Shown piece by piece: positions 23,969 through 32,394 of a stretch of DNA of 64,000 nucleotides (position 1 is the first letter of the stretch; the number at the start of each line of letters is the position of its first letter). This DNA comes from Telmatobacter sp. DSM 110680 (GTDB lineage Bacteria > Acidobacteriota > Terriglobia > Terriglobales > Acidobacteriaceae), in the NCBI RefSeq assembly GCF_039994875.1, contig NZ_CP121196.1, forward strand, positions 310,001-374,000, read 5' to 3'. The position numbers and the translations under genes are program-made. The notes beneath the pieces were generated by a model, which was given only the letters and a program-made list of their open reading frames with translations, had not been told where the DNA came from and searched no databases.

Positions 23969-24334
23969 TCAGTGCCCTACCGGAGTTCTTGTTTTCCCAC
24001 CCTTGCTTCGCAAGGATGGGGCACCCAATGTCGGCGGTTTGAGCGCCCTGGTTTTGGAGGGTGGGATGTAGTGAAAGCGGACCAGATAGATTTTTTCGCC
24101 GCCGCCATGTTTGGCTACTTTGAGCAGATCGAGAACGCCGAGAAAGCCGGATGCGCGGGCTAGTTCCGGGGTGATGTCGGGGAAGCCGATGGGTTCGATG
24201 GAATCGATTTCGATCTGACCTTCTTCCATGGCGTAGCGTCCGCCGACTTTGACGCGTGGGCTTTGCCAGATGCGGACGCTAACGGTGATGTCGCCGCTAC
24301 GGACACCGTCGCGGAGGCGCTTGGTGAATTGCAT
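23969..24334 (-). CDS. ASCH-domain protein (121 aa)
   Basis: The N-terminal ~90 residues follow the ASCH/PUA-like pattern: MQFTKRLRDGVRSGDITVSV with SVRIWQSPRVKVGGRYAMEE, IGFPDITPELARASGFLGVL and IYLVRFHYI. ASCH proteins bind RNA or modified nucleotides; the specific role here is unknown. The final ~25 residues (LKPPTLGAPSLRSKGGKTRT) look unstructured and come from the intergenic edge, so the original stop may have been altered. It lies upstream of the DMT gene and its 3' end overlaps that gene's possible N-terminal extension region. Confidence 0.75.
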   Translation of the reverse strand: MQFTKRLRDGVRSGDITVSVRIWQSPRVKVGGRYAMEEGQIEIDSIEPIGFPDITPELARASGFLGVLDLLKVAKHGGGEKIYLVRFHYIPPSKTRALKPPTLGAPSLRSKGGKTRTPVGH

Positions 24335-24470
24335 GGAGAAAGCTTATGCGAGGAAGAGGGTGTCGCTCTGGAGCTTGTTTTGGAGTTCTACGGACAGAGA
24401 CGCTGAAATGGGAGGCTCCTAGAGGACCGGAAGAACATCATTCGAATCGAATCTAGGTTGAAGAGCACCT

Positions 24471-24502
24471 GCAGATCCCACCACTGCGGTCGGGATGACA
24501 AC
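24471..24502. repeat. Dispersed palindromic repeat, variant copy
   Basis: GCAGATCCCACCACTGCGGT followed by CGGGATGACAAC keeps the ends GCAGATCC and GGATGACA of the repeats at 12496/12926 with a replaced centre. It lies in the 286-base gap between the ASCH gene and the sigma factor gene; apart from it I see nothing identifiable there. Confidence 0.55.
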
Positions 24503-24620
24503 TACTTTTTGATGTTTGCTAGGACATTTGCGGCAGGGCGTAGGTAAATCGCTGTATTTTTTGTGCAAACGCTTTCTTTTTTGCGGCCTTGGGGTGGGAG
24601 ATGTCGTCTAATTGAGCAAG

Positions 24621-25277
24621 ATGAGTACCGTTTCGGCCATACGATCGTTGTTTGTACCGGGCGCTGTATCCGCTGCCGAGGAGCAGGTTCGGCAGGAGAA
24701 TCTTGCTGTTGCGGAAGGACTTAAGCGGCAGGATCCGGGGCTTCTGGACGAGCTTATCGTGCGTTTCCAGCACCGTCTGTTGCGGTATCTCCTGTTTTTG
24801 ACCGGAAACCGCGAGATGGCGGAGGACCTCTTTCAGGAGGTTTGGATGCGCGTGCTGACGCGCGGCGGGCAATTCAACGGCAAGGCACGATTTGAAACCT
24901 GGCTGTTTACGATTGCACGCAACCTGGTAATCGACCAGCGGCGGAAGCGAACGATGAGCAGTCTGGATGAGCTTTTCGAAGCTGGCGGCGAAGACGACCG
25001 GCCAATGGCCTTTGAAGTAGCCGATCACGAGCCGGGGCCCTTTGACCGGATGTCGAACGTGGAAGACCGGGAACAGATCTCGGCGGCGCTGCTGCAACTG
25101 GACACTCTGTATCGCGAAGTGCTGGTTCTGCGGTTCCACGAGGATTTGTCGCTCGAAGAGATCGCCAAGGTGACGCGGGCGCCATTATCAACGGTGAAAT
25201 CGCGTCTTTATCGCGGCATGGCATCGATCAAGCCGCGGCTGGAACGGGCGCAGGCTCGTGGCATTGAGGCTGTTTGA
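24621..25277 (+). CDS. ECF-type RNA polymerase sigma factor
   Basis: Region 2 is clear (LLDELIVRFQHRLLRYLLFL with the RYLLFLTGNREMAEDLFQEV core, then FETWLFTIARNLVIDQRRKR), followed by an acidic linker and region 4 (QLDTLYREVLVLRFHEDLSL, EEIAKVTRAPLSTVKSRLYR). The 218-residue length is usual for ECF factors. TTG at 24612 is an alternative start three codons upstream. The gene overlaps none but is followed two bases later by a small membrane protein gene, the classic sigma/anti-sigma layout. Confidence 0.93.
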   Translation: MSTVSAIRSLFVPGAVSAAEEQVRQENLAVAEGLKRQDPGLLDELIVRFQHRLLRYLLFLTGNREMAEDLFQEVWMRVLTRGGQFNGKARFETWLFTIARNLVIDQRRKRTMSSLDELFEAGGEDDRPMAFEVADHEPGPFDRMSNVEDREQISAALLQLDTLYREVLVLRFHEDLSLEEIAKVTRAPLSTVKSRLYRGMASIKPRLERAQARGIEAV

Positions 25278-25279
25278 CG

Positions 25280-25660
25280 ATGACTACGTCGGGGCCGGTC
25301 ATCCGAGTGGTGCAGAAGCAGAATGCAACCACGCGTGAGGATCTGGTGGGAGCCATGGCAGGATTCGGCGGTGATCGCGAGCGGGCAACAGCAGACAAGA
25401 CACGGCGCGTGGTGATGGCGTCGGCTGGGGTGATGCAAGATCAGCGCGCAGGCCGAAAGCGGATTCGCGCAATGGCACTGGCGGCTACGCTGGTGGTGTT
25501 TTTCGTAGTGGGCCCGCCGGTATGGTGGGTAGCCGACACACTGATTGAGGAAGAGCATTTGACCAGCCTGGTGAGCGAGCTGGCGGTGTGGGGATTCTTC
25601 TCGGTTACGGCATTGCTGGGCTCGGCATTACTTGCGGGCTGGCTGCGGCGCAGGTCGTAA
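25280..25660 (+). CDS. Two-span membrane protein, candidate sigma partner (126 aa)
   Basis: ATG at 25280 lies two bases after the sigma factor stop. The first ~70 residues are soluble and charged (ATTREDLVGAMAGFGGDRER, VVMASAGVMQDQRAGRKRIR), followed by two spans (MALAATLVVFFVVGPPVWWV and VWGFFSVTALLGSALLAGWL). That is the topology of a membrane-held regulator with a cytoplasmic N-terminal part. It lacks the HxxxCxxC zinc motif of the common ZAS anti-sigma domain, so the anti-sigma role rests on position and topology only. Confidence 0.75.
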   Translation: MTTSGPVIRVVQKQNATTREDLVGAMAGFGGDRERATADKTRRVVMASAGVMQDQRAGRKRIRAMALAATLVVFFVVGPPVWWVADTLIEEEHLTSLVSELAVWGFFSVTALLGSALLAGWLRRRS

Positions 25661-25716
25661 GGTTTCGGCTTTTAGAGAATCGAAGGGCACGGAAGCCGAA
25701 CCCAGGAAGGCCAAGA

Positions 25717-25783
25717 AGCAGATTCTTCGCTCACCACCCCCAAACTGAAAGACGCTTGGGGCCCCTTTCACTCAGAATGACAC
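25717..25783. repeat. Dispersed palindromic repeat, long variant
   Basis: AGCAGATTCTTCGCTC opens and CACTCAGAATGACACC closes a ~67-base unit, paralleling the GCAGATCCTTCGGC ... CTCAGGATGACA ends of the 34-bp repeat at 12926 with a longer insert between. It lies in the 279-base gap after the two-span membrane protein gene. Confidence 0.55.
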
Positions 25784-25939
25784 CACAGCCCATGCCGGGG
25801 CGGTAACTTGGGTCATTCGCGGGCCATGTGCAATTCCTCTATACTCAGTCGCAACTTCACTGCGATTGTCCTCGTCCATTGAATAGCAATCGGCAATGGC
25901 GAATTGCTGCGGGACCCTCAAGGCGAGGGGCGAATTCTT

Positions 25940-26476
25940 ATGCGTGATCCAGAACTGATCAATACGAACGAAGATACGCGGCTGGTGCCAGTGTGGTCGA
26001 TGGTGCTGGCGGCAGCGGTATTTGTGCTGGTGGAGTACTACTTCTGGCTGGTTTTTCCGACGACGCAGCACCATGTTCCCCCGCTGGGGCTGCGCATCTA
26101 CATGAATGTTTCATGGGGATTGCTGGCAGCACTCTACTTCCTCATGGTGGGATACGTCAGCAAGGATGCGCCACGACGTGCGATGAGTTCGCGGTTCTGG
26201 ATGCTAATCTGCTTTGTCATGCCGGGCGGTATAGGAGCTGTGCTTTATTTCCTGCTCAGGGCGCCATTGGCATCGAAGTGTCCGGCGTGCGGGACGCATG
26301 TCCAGGGCGACTTCCACTTTTGTCCGCAATGCAATTATCAGTTGACGGCGAGTTGTGGGAATTGCTTCCGCACGGTGCGTGCAACAGACCAGTTCTGTAC
26401 CCGGTGCGGACATGAGCTCGAGAACGACCAGATGCCTGCGCGGCTGAGGCTGCATGGATTAGGTATTCGAGAATAG
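25940..26476 (+). CDS. Membrane protein with C-terminal double zinc ribbon (178 aa)
   Basis: ATG at 25940 follows AGGGG at good spacing; a 12-codon-longer frame lacks such a site. Three spans (VWSMVLAAAVFVLVEYYFWL, IYMNVSWGLLAALYFLMVGY and FWMLICFVMPGGIGAVLYFL) are followed by a cytoplasmic tail with four CxxC knuckles: KCPACG, FCPQCN, SCGNCF and FCTRCG. This is the DZANK-type double zinc-ribbon arrangement. Function unknown; it sits alone between the ECF operon and a convergent glycosidase gene. Confidence 0.85.
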   Translation: MRDPELINTNEDTRLVPVWSMVLAAAVFVLVEYYFWLVFPTTQHHVPPLGLRIYMNVSWGLLAALYFLMVGYVSKDAPRRAMSSRFWMLICFVMPGGIGAVLYFLLRAPLASKCPACGTHVQGDFHFCPQCNYQLTASCGNCFRTVRATDQFCTRCGHELENDQMPARLRLHGLGIRE

Positions 26477-26514
26477 GCGTCGGATTCTACCGAACCTGAG
26501 ACAACTTCGCAGAT

Positions 26515-29500
26515 TTAGTTGTGAATTGAGATGGCCTGAACTGAATACGGGCCGATCGTCACGGTGGTCGTATACGACGTGCCCGACTGATTCTGCAGAG
26601 TGACGGACGAACTCTGAATCGATTGCCCATTCACAATCTGATAGAGAGTCCCCTGGGCCGACGAGAGCCCGGTGTTGTTGAGATTCACGGTCACATTGCT
26701 CAATGTATTTTGATTTGGATTGACGATGACGATTGCGTCCTGGCTTTTGGTGTTGAACGCGGTCACAACGAGCCCGTTTCCAAGCGTCGGAGGAGCGACG
26801 GTTTTCGCCATGTACCCACCGTCTTGAAGATCGAGGTAGTTTGCCGCGCCCAGCAACTGGTAAGCGAAGTATTGGGGATAGGGTTGAGGCACGGAGCCAG
26901 TGGGATATGCGCAATCCATGTTCGCGTCAATCTCGCCGACAAGGCAGAAGTACGGAACTGCAGTCGCAGCGAAGTAGACCATGTGCCCCGGCGTGTTCGG
27001 CGCTCCGTTGTAGACGGAGTTGAGCATGTCTGCTGCGTACATGGTGTTCCATACGGGCGAAAACGTCGGATCGTTCGCGCAGCAATTTTTTAAGAAGGAC
27101 CAATTCAAGTTGTATTCGGTGGCGTAGAGAGGGAGGTTTTTTCCTTGAGGCTGTTGGCCGGCGGCGATCAGCCTCTCGGTAAAGACATAGGAATGCATCG
27201 GGCCAGCGCCGGAATCCTGCGTCCTCTGATAGACAGAATCAACTCCGTTGTATGTGTCCCACTGCGCAGCGGTCTGGTGATTGCTGAACAGGTAGTCGTG
27301 GTAGCTGAGAAAGTCGATGTTCTGCGAAATTACAGGATCGCTGAGCATCGCCGAGACCCATCCCGACTGCACTCCGGCTGTCGCGGGGCCACCAACGCGC
27401 GCGGCCGGCAAACCGGATGCCTGGGCATCAGCTGCGGCTTGCGCGCGCATCATTGGCGCGGCAGCGGCGAAGAGTTTCATGTAGTCGGGTTGCCGCGATG
27501 CGACCGCGTCACAGAGCGCAACGGTATTGGGCTCATTCCATATCTCGTAATCGGTGACCACGCCGGGAAAATTTTCGTCCATGTGCTTCACATATTGCGT
27601 GGCGAGCGAAGCCCACGCATTTACGTCGGTGGGCATCGCGGCGGGATTTCCTGCTCCGCAGGGATTGGAAGCTGGCTGAAGCCATGGCGGAGTTTGCACC
27701 ATCTGCAACATCACATGCACACCGTTCGCACTGACTCTCTGCACAATGGAATCGATTGCCGGCCAGTTGGCTGTGCTGTTGGTCGGGAACACAAATGGAA
27801 TCTGAGCATAGATGCGCGCGTATTGCATCCCGGCTGCTTTCACCAGGTCGAGGTCGGCGGTGTTATGCAGCGAGTCCATACGCTCGGTACCGAATATGTC
27901 CGGCGAGATTGGGGGAAGGGTGGTGGAGCGCGAACCAAAATCCACATTCACATCGGTAAACACGGTGATCCTCGCAGTTGCGGCGGTGCCGAGCGTGGAG
28001 TCCTGTACCGTCAGCACGTGCGTACCTGCGATGCTGGGCGCGGTATACACGCCCTGTGCCGTGATTGTGCCTGTGGTCGCATTGCCGCCGGCTACGCCAT
28101 CTACGCTGAAGGTCACGGGATTTGCGTCGGGGACCAGGGAAAGTTGTGCCTGGAATGCTTGATCCGTACCGACAAAAACTGCCGCCGAACTTGGATAGAC
28201 GGTCAACGTTCCGCTGGTTGAGCCGCTGGTCACGTTCACCGAAGTTGAGACTGAGGGAGGAGTGGTTCCTGTTCCGGTAGCCGTCACTGTGCAGGTTTCC
28301 GCAGTGGAGGGTGCCGTATACAGGCCGGCCTTGGTGATGGTGCCGCAGGTCGCCGTCCAGGTCACGCTCGCGTTCGCCGAGAATTGCAGCGTCGCATTGA
28401 CCAGCACCGTGGGGTTGGTTGGTGCAATGGACAGAGTGGTTGATGTGCTGGCCGTTCCGGTTAGAGTCGCGGTCTGCGGACTGTTGCCGGCTGAATCGGT
28501 AAATACAAGATCCGCCGTGCGCGTTCCTGAAGCCGATGGCGTGAAGGTCATGGTCACGGAACAACTCGACGCGGCGATTAACGTCGAGCCGCACGTTTTA
28601 CTGGTGATTGCAAAGTCGGATGCGTTGGCACCGGTAATGGCGATACTGCTGATGGTGAGGGCGGACGTTCCTCCGTTGCTCAATGTCACCGACTTCGGAG
28701 AGCTTGTTGAACCAATCGCCACGCTCGCAAAGGTTATGCTGGTCGGCGCTACCGACACACCGCTCGTGCTCGAATTTGTTCCAGTCCCCGACAGAGAAAC
28801 CTGCAGTGACGTGCCGTTGGCTGAGACGCCCAGAGTCGCCGTGCGAGAGCCGGACGATGTCGGCTTGAACTGAACGCCGATTGTGCAGTTGGCAGCGGCA
28901 GCGAGATTTGCGCCGCACGCATTGCTGGCGATTACGAAGTCACCCGCATTTGGACCCGAAAGCCCAACCGGGCCCAGCGATACAGTGGAGGCGCTGCTGT
29001 TGCTCAGTGTGACAGTCTGGGCCGCGCTCGAAGTTCCGTCACTTGTATCCGGAAACGCGATGGATGTGGGGCTCACGGTGACACTGCCTGTGACGGGCAC
29101 ATTGCCTGTTCCGGAAAGCGCGACCTGATGTGGACTGCCGCTCGCCGAGTCCGTAATCACCAGTGTTGCTGTTCGCGATCCCGCAGCAGTGGGATTGAAA
29201 GCAATGCCGATGGTGCAGTTGCTCGAACCAGTGAGACTTGATCCGCAGGTATTCGAAGCAATGGAAAAATCTGCTGGATTCGCTCCGGTGATTGCTATGC
29301 TGGCGAACGATATTGTGGTGGTGCCGTCGCTTTGCAGCAGCACTGATTGAACTGCGCTTGCCGAGCCTACGTTCATGGTGCCGAAAGAAAGCGTCTGCGG
29401 AGTCACCGTCAGCGTGCTGATTTTTCCGGTCGCGGTACCAGAGAGCGACACGGTCTGCGACGAGCCGAATCCAGAATGATTGAAGGTAAGGGTGGCCTCG

Positions 29501-29862
29501 CGATTCCCTGGTTCCGTGGGAGTGAAGTTTACGGTGACAGTGCAATTTGAAGAGGACGCGAGAGTGGCACCGCAGGTTTTACTTGCGATGGCAAAATCTC
29601 CGGCATTGGCTCCCGATATTCCGATGCTGCTGATGGAGATTGGTGAACTGCCGATGTTACTGAAGGTGACAGCCATGGGGGTTCCTGTCGAACCGAGAGC
29701 AACGCTGCCCCACACAAGGCTTCGCGGCTCAACGCGTACACCTGCGACAAGGCAGCCAGTCAGGGTGACAGCGAGGAGAAGAACTGTGGCAAGCAACAAA
29801 CCGCCCACACGATTGCCCGCACGATTTTGGGCGGTGCCTGGCTGGATCGCGTTTCGCGTCAT
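26515..29862 (-). CDS. Giant lipoprotein glycosidase with four ASH (choice-of-anchor D) repeats
   Basis: The ATG at 29862 begins a lipoprotein signal with lipobox LTGC. Four ~105-residue ASPM-SPD-2-Hydin/choice-of-anchor D repeats follow, each with a SISSIGISGANAGDFAIASK-type block, a Cys pair (KTCGATL, SNC) and an ending like TFNHSG/ITDSASG. Then come two Ig-like domains (FSANASVTWTATCGTITKAG and FSVDGVAGGNATTGTITAQG) and a ~390-residue catalytic module of clan GH-A/GH39-like type: acid/base Glu in DYEIWNEPNT and a nucleophile candidate in LPLYATEYNLNW. 1115 residues in all. It would be displayed at the outer membrane, facing a plant or microbial polysaccharide; substrate not known. Confidence 0.85.
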   Translation of the reverse strand: MTRNAIQPGTAQNRAGNRVGGLLLATVLLLAVTLTGCLVAGVRVEPRSLVWGSVALGSTGTPMAVTFSNIGSSPISISSIGISGANAGDFAIASKTCGATLASSSNCTVTVNFTPTEPGNREATLTFNHSGFGSSQTVSLSGTATGKISTLTVTPQTLSFGTMNVGSASAVQSVLLQSDGTTTISFASIAITGANPADFSIASNTCGSSLTGSSNCTIGIAFNPTAAGSRTATLVITDSASGSPHQVALSGTGNVPVTGSVTVSPTSIAFPDTSDGTSSAAQTVTLSNSSASTVSLGPVGLSGPNAGDFVIASNACGANLAAAANCTIGVQFKPTSSGSRTATLGVSANGTSLQVSLSGTGTNSSTSGVSVAPTSITFASVAIGSTSSPKSVTLSNGGTSALTISSIAITGANASDFAITSKTCGSTLIAASSCSVTMTFTPSASGTRTADLVFTDSAGNSPQTATLTGTASTSTTLSIAPTNPTVLVNATLQFSANASVTWTATCGTITKAGLYTAPSTAETCTVTATGTGTTPPSVSTSVNVTSGSTSGTLTVYPSSAAVFVGTDQAFQAQLSLVPDANPVTFSVDGVAGGNATTGTITAQGVYTAPSIAGTHVLTVQDSTLGTAATARITVFTDVNVDFGSRSTTLPPISPDIFGTERMDSLHNTADLDLVKAAGMQYARIYAQIPFVFPTNSTANWPAIDSIVQRVSANGVHVMLQMVQTPPWLQPASNPCGAGNPAAMPTDVNAWASLATQYVKHMDENFPGVVTDYEIWNEPNTVALCDAVASRQPDYMKLFAAAAPMMRAQAAADAQASGLPAARVGGPATAGVQSGWVSAMLSDPVISQNIDFLSYHDYLFSNHQTAAQWDTYNGVDSVYQRTQDSGAGPMHSYVFTERLIAAGQQPQGKNLPLYATEYNLNWSFLKNCCANDPTFSPVWNTMYAADMLNSVYNGAPNTPGHMVYFAATAVPYFCLVGEIDANMDCAYPTGSVPQPYPQYFAYQLLGAANYLDLQDGGYMAKTVAPPTLGNGLVVTAFNTKSQDAIVIVNPNQNTLSNVTVNLNNTGLSSAQGTLYQIVNGQSIQSSSVTLQNQSGTSYTTTVTIGPYSVQAISIHN

Positions 29863-29883
29863 AGTGACTTCTTCAGGCTTCAT

Positions 29884-30204
29884 TCTGCTCGGAGTTAAGC
29901 GTATGTAGCCAAGGACGAAGACAGTGAAACAGCGAAACGGTAAAGAGCCCGCAAGGTTTATCTTCGCTATCGCTCCGCGCCGGGGGACGTTTCATTGCGG
30001 AATGATTTGCTTAAGCTTCTGGCGAAATTAGATGCATGACTTAACCTGTCGGTTGGTAGTCCGCCATCTTTCGGATTACAACTTCGGCCATTTGTTGGGG
30101 TTGGGGTGTGCTCCCGGCAAGATGTAGGGGAGGGGCGGCTTGTCCCACCATTCACAATCCAGTAACTTTTCGAATCCGTAGCGTCCTGATTTAGGTTAGT
30201 GACT
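29884..30204. other. Divergent intergenic region (321 bp), nothing identified
   Basis: It separates the glycosidase from the S9 peptidase gene, which diverge, so promoters for both should be here. I see no clear -35/-10 pair, no repeats and no RNA gene. AGGTTAGT before the second ATG at 30205 is a weak ribosome site. Confidence 0.4.
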
Positions 30205-32385
30205 ATGCCACGCTTCCCTGTTCCCCCGCGTATTGGTGTTTTCGCTGTCCTCCTAGCCGCCTTTAACTTTGGCCTCTGCGATTCGGCCGTTTTTGCGGCT
30301 TCCGCACCCACGTTGGAACAGATACTTAGCTACCGCTACGTGAACGGACTCGTCTCTCCTGAAAAGGGAGACTGTTTCGCCTGGGTAGAAAATGTGCGGG
30401 GTGTCCGGAACATCTGGTTCGCGCGTTCAGCAGACACTGTTCCGCACCAACTGACGCACTTTACCGCAGATGATGGTCAGGAGCTGACGCAGCTCAAATT
30501 CTCTGCGGATGGATCTCAGCTGTTCTATGTCCGTGGTGGCGATCACGACGCGAATTGGCCGGCTAAAGGGAATCTGGCGCCCGATCCAGACGGCAATCCG
30601 TCTGAGCCCAAAATTACAATCTGGTCGGTCGCAACGGCTGGGAGGTCTGGGTCTGGGCAAGCCCCGGTGAAGGTGATCGAGGGCGATAGCCCTGCGCTTT
30701 CCTCGAAGGGGCAGATTGCCTATGTAAACGACGGGCAGATTTGGACAGTGCAACTTCCCCACGGTCCAGACAATGCAGGCAAGGGACAGAGGCTGTTTTT
30801 CGATCGTGGCAAGGATGACACGCCGGTGTGGTCGCCCGATGGCACACACCTTGCCTTTGTCTCCCGACGCGATGATCACAGTTTTATCGGCGTATTCACG
30901 TTATCTGGAGGACCGCTGGTTTATCTCTCACCATCGACCAATAAAGATGAGGAACCGGTCTGGTCACCCGATGGGCGTTCCATCGCGTTTGTGCGGCAGC
31001 CCAGCAGTGGAGACGCACCTGAAAATTTTCTCGATTTAAAGCCGCATCCGTTTGCGCTGTGGACTGCTGACGCCAGCTCGGGGGAAGGCCGTGAGGTTTG
31101 GCGATCGCCGGATACTCTTGCGGGCTCGCTGCCGGATCTTGGCGAAGACGAGCCACTTTTCTGGATGGCGGACAATCATCTCGTCTTCATGGCCGAGTTG
31201 GACAACTGGCCGCACTTATACGAAGTCGATACCAAGGGAGCAGAAGCGCGGCTCCTCACGCCGGGCAACTTCATGGTTGAGAACATCGCAATGAGTCCCG
31301 ACCGGCGCGCGCTGGTTTACAGCGCCAACACTGGGAAGACTGCAGACGATGATGATCGACGGCATCTATTTCGTGTGCGAACTGACGGGGCAGCTGCAGA
31401 GACTCTGACCAGCGGTGCAGACCTTGAGTGGTCACCAATTGCGTTGGCGGACGACAAAGTTGCTTATATCGGGGCAGGTGCACAGCGTCCCGCAACCGTG
31501 GGCGTTCTGGCGCAGGCTGGACAGAGCCAGGTTCTCGATACTGGAAGTGAAAAGGACTATCAGACGAGTGCGTTGATTGTTCCCAAGTTAGTCAGCTTCC
31601 AATCGCCTGATGGACTCACGATTCAAGGGCAGCTGTTTCGCGATCCGAATGCGACGAGTCGGCAGCCAGGCGTAATTTTTGTGCACGGCGGGCCACCGCG
31701 TCAGATGCTGCTGGGTTGGCACTACATGGATTACTACAGCAATGCGTATGCCGTGAATCAGTATCTGGCGATGCATGGCTTCACTGTGCTCTCAGTCAAC
31801 TACCGTCTGGGCATCGGATATGGCCGGGCGTTCCAACATCCTGAGCATGCAGGGCCCGCAGGTGCGGCCGAGTATCAGGACGTTCTTGCCGGGGCACGAT
31901 ATCTGCAAAAGCTCGACGGTGTAGATGCTGCACACATCGGAATTTGGGGCGGGTCCTATGGAGGCTATCTCACAGGACTTGCTCTGGCCCGCAATTCTGA
32001 TGTGTTCAAAGCAGGTGTGGACTTTCATGGTTTATCGAATTGGGTTCTGACTCTGCCGAAGGATGGAGCTGTGCCTGCTGAATGGTATGCAGCCGACGAT
32101 GCTTGGAAGAAAGCGGTCGCCACGGCCTTCGCTGCATCACCCGACGCAGATATTGCGACGTGGAAATCACCGGTCCTGTTGATTCAAGGGGACGATGACA
32201 GGAACGTACCGTTCGATCAAACCGTGGAGTTAGCGCATCGCCTTGAGCAGCAAAAGACGCCATTTGAGGAACTCGTGATTCCAAATGAAATTCACGGATT
32301 TCTTCGCTGGGCAAACTGGTTGCGCGCGGATGAAGCTACTGTTCAGTTTCTCTCGAGACACCTGCTCGCTCAGCCGGCCCCATAG
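30205..32385 (+). CDS. Secreted S9 family peptidase (prolyl oligopeptidase/DPP-like)
   Basis: A signal peptide occurs in the first 32 residues (FAVLLAAFNFGLCDSAVFAA). A WD40-like beta-propeller precedes the alpha/beta hydrolase domain; propeller blades repeat DTPVWSPDGTHLAFVSRRDD and EEPVWSPDGRSIAFVRQ. The catalytic triad is seen: Ser in HIGIWGGSYGGYLTGLAL, Asp in LLIQGDDDRNVPFDQ, His in VIPNEIHGFLRW. 726 residues from ATG 30205; a GTG two codons earlier is the alternative. It is expected to cleave oligopeptides in the periplasm. Confidence 0.92.
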   Translation: MPRFPVPPRIGVFAVLLAAFNFGLCDSAVFAASAPTLEQILSYRYVNGLVSPEKGDCFAWVENVRGVRNIWFARSADTVPHQLTHFTADDGQELTQLKFSADGSQLFYVRGGDHDANWPAKGNLAPDPDGNPSEPKITIWSVATAGRSGSGQAPVKVIEGDSPALSSKGQIAYVNDGQIWTVQLPHGPDNAGKGQRLFFDRGKDDTPVWSPDGTHLAFVSRRDDHSFIGVFTLSGGPLVYLSPSTNKDEEPVWSPDGRSIAFVRQPSSGDAPENFLDLKPHPFALWTADASSGEGREVWRSPDTLAGSLPDLGEDEPLFWMADNHLVFMAELDNWPHLYEVDTKGAEARLLTPGNFMVENIAMSPDRRALVYSANTGKTADDDDRRHLFRVRTDGAAAETLTSGADLEWSPIALADDKVAYIGAGAQRPATVGVLAQAGQSQVLDTGSEKDYQTSALIVPKLVSFQSPDGLTIQGQLFRDPNATSRQPGVIFVHGGPPRQMLLGWHYMDYYSNAYAVNQYLAMHGFTVLSVNYRLGIGYGRAFQHPEHAGPAGAAEYQDVLAGARYLQKLDGVDAAHIGIWGGSYGGYLTGLALARNSDVFKAGVDFHGLSNWVLTLPKDGAVPAEWYAADDAWKKAVATAFAASPDADIATWKSPVLLIQGDDDRNVPFDQTVELAHRLEQQKTPFEELVIPNEIHGFLRWANWLRADEATVQFLSRHLLAQPAP

Positions 32386-32394
32386 ACCCCGAAC

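Noticed and set aside
27145..28221. A 358-codon plus-strand open frame opposite the ASH-repeat glycosidase
   Set aside because: Complement of a repetitive coding region; composition (Arg/His/Gly/Cys-rich) and lack of any motif show it is a shadow.
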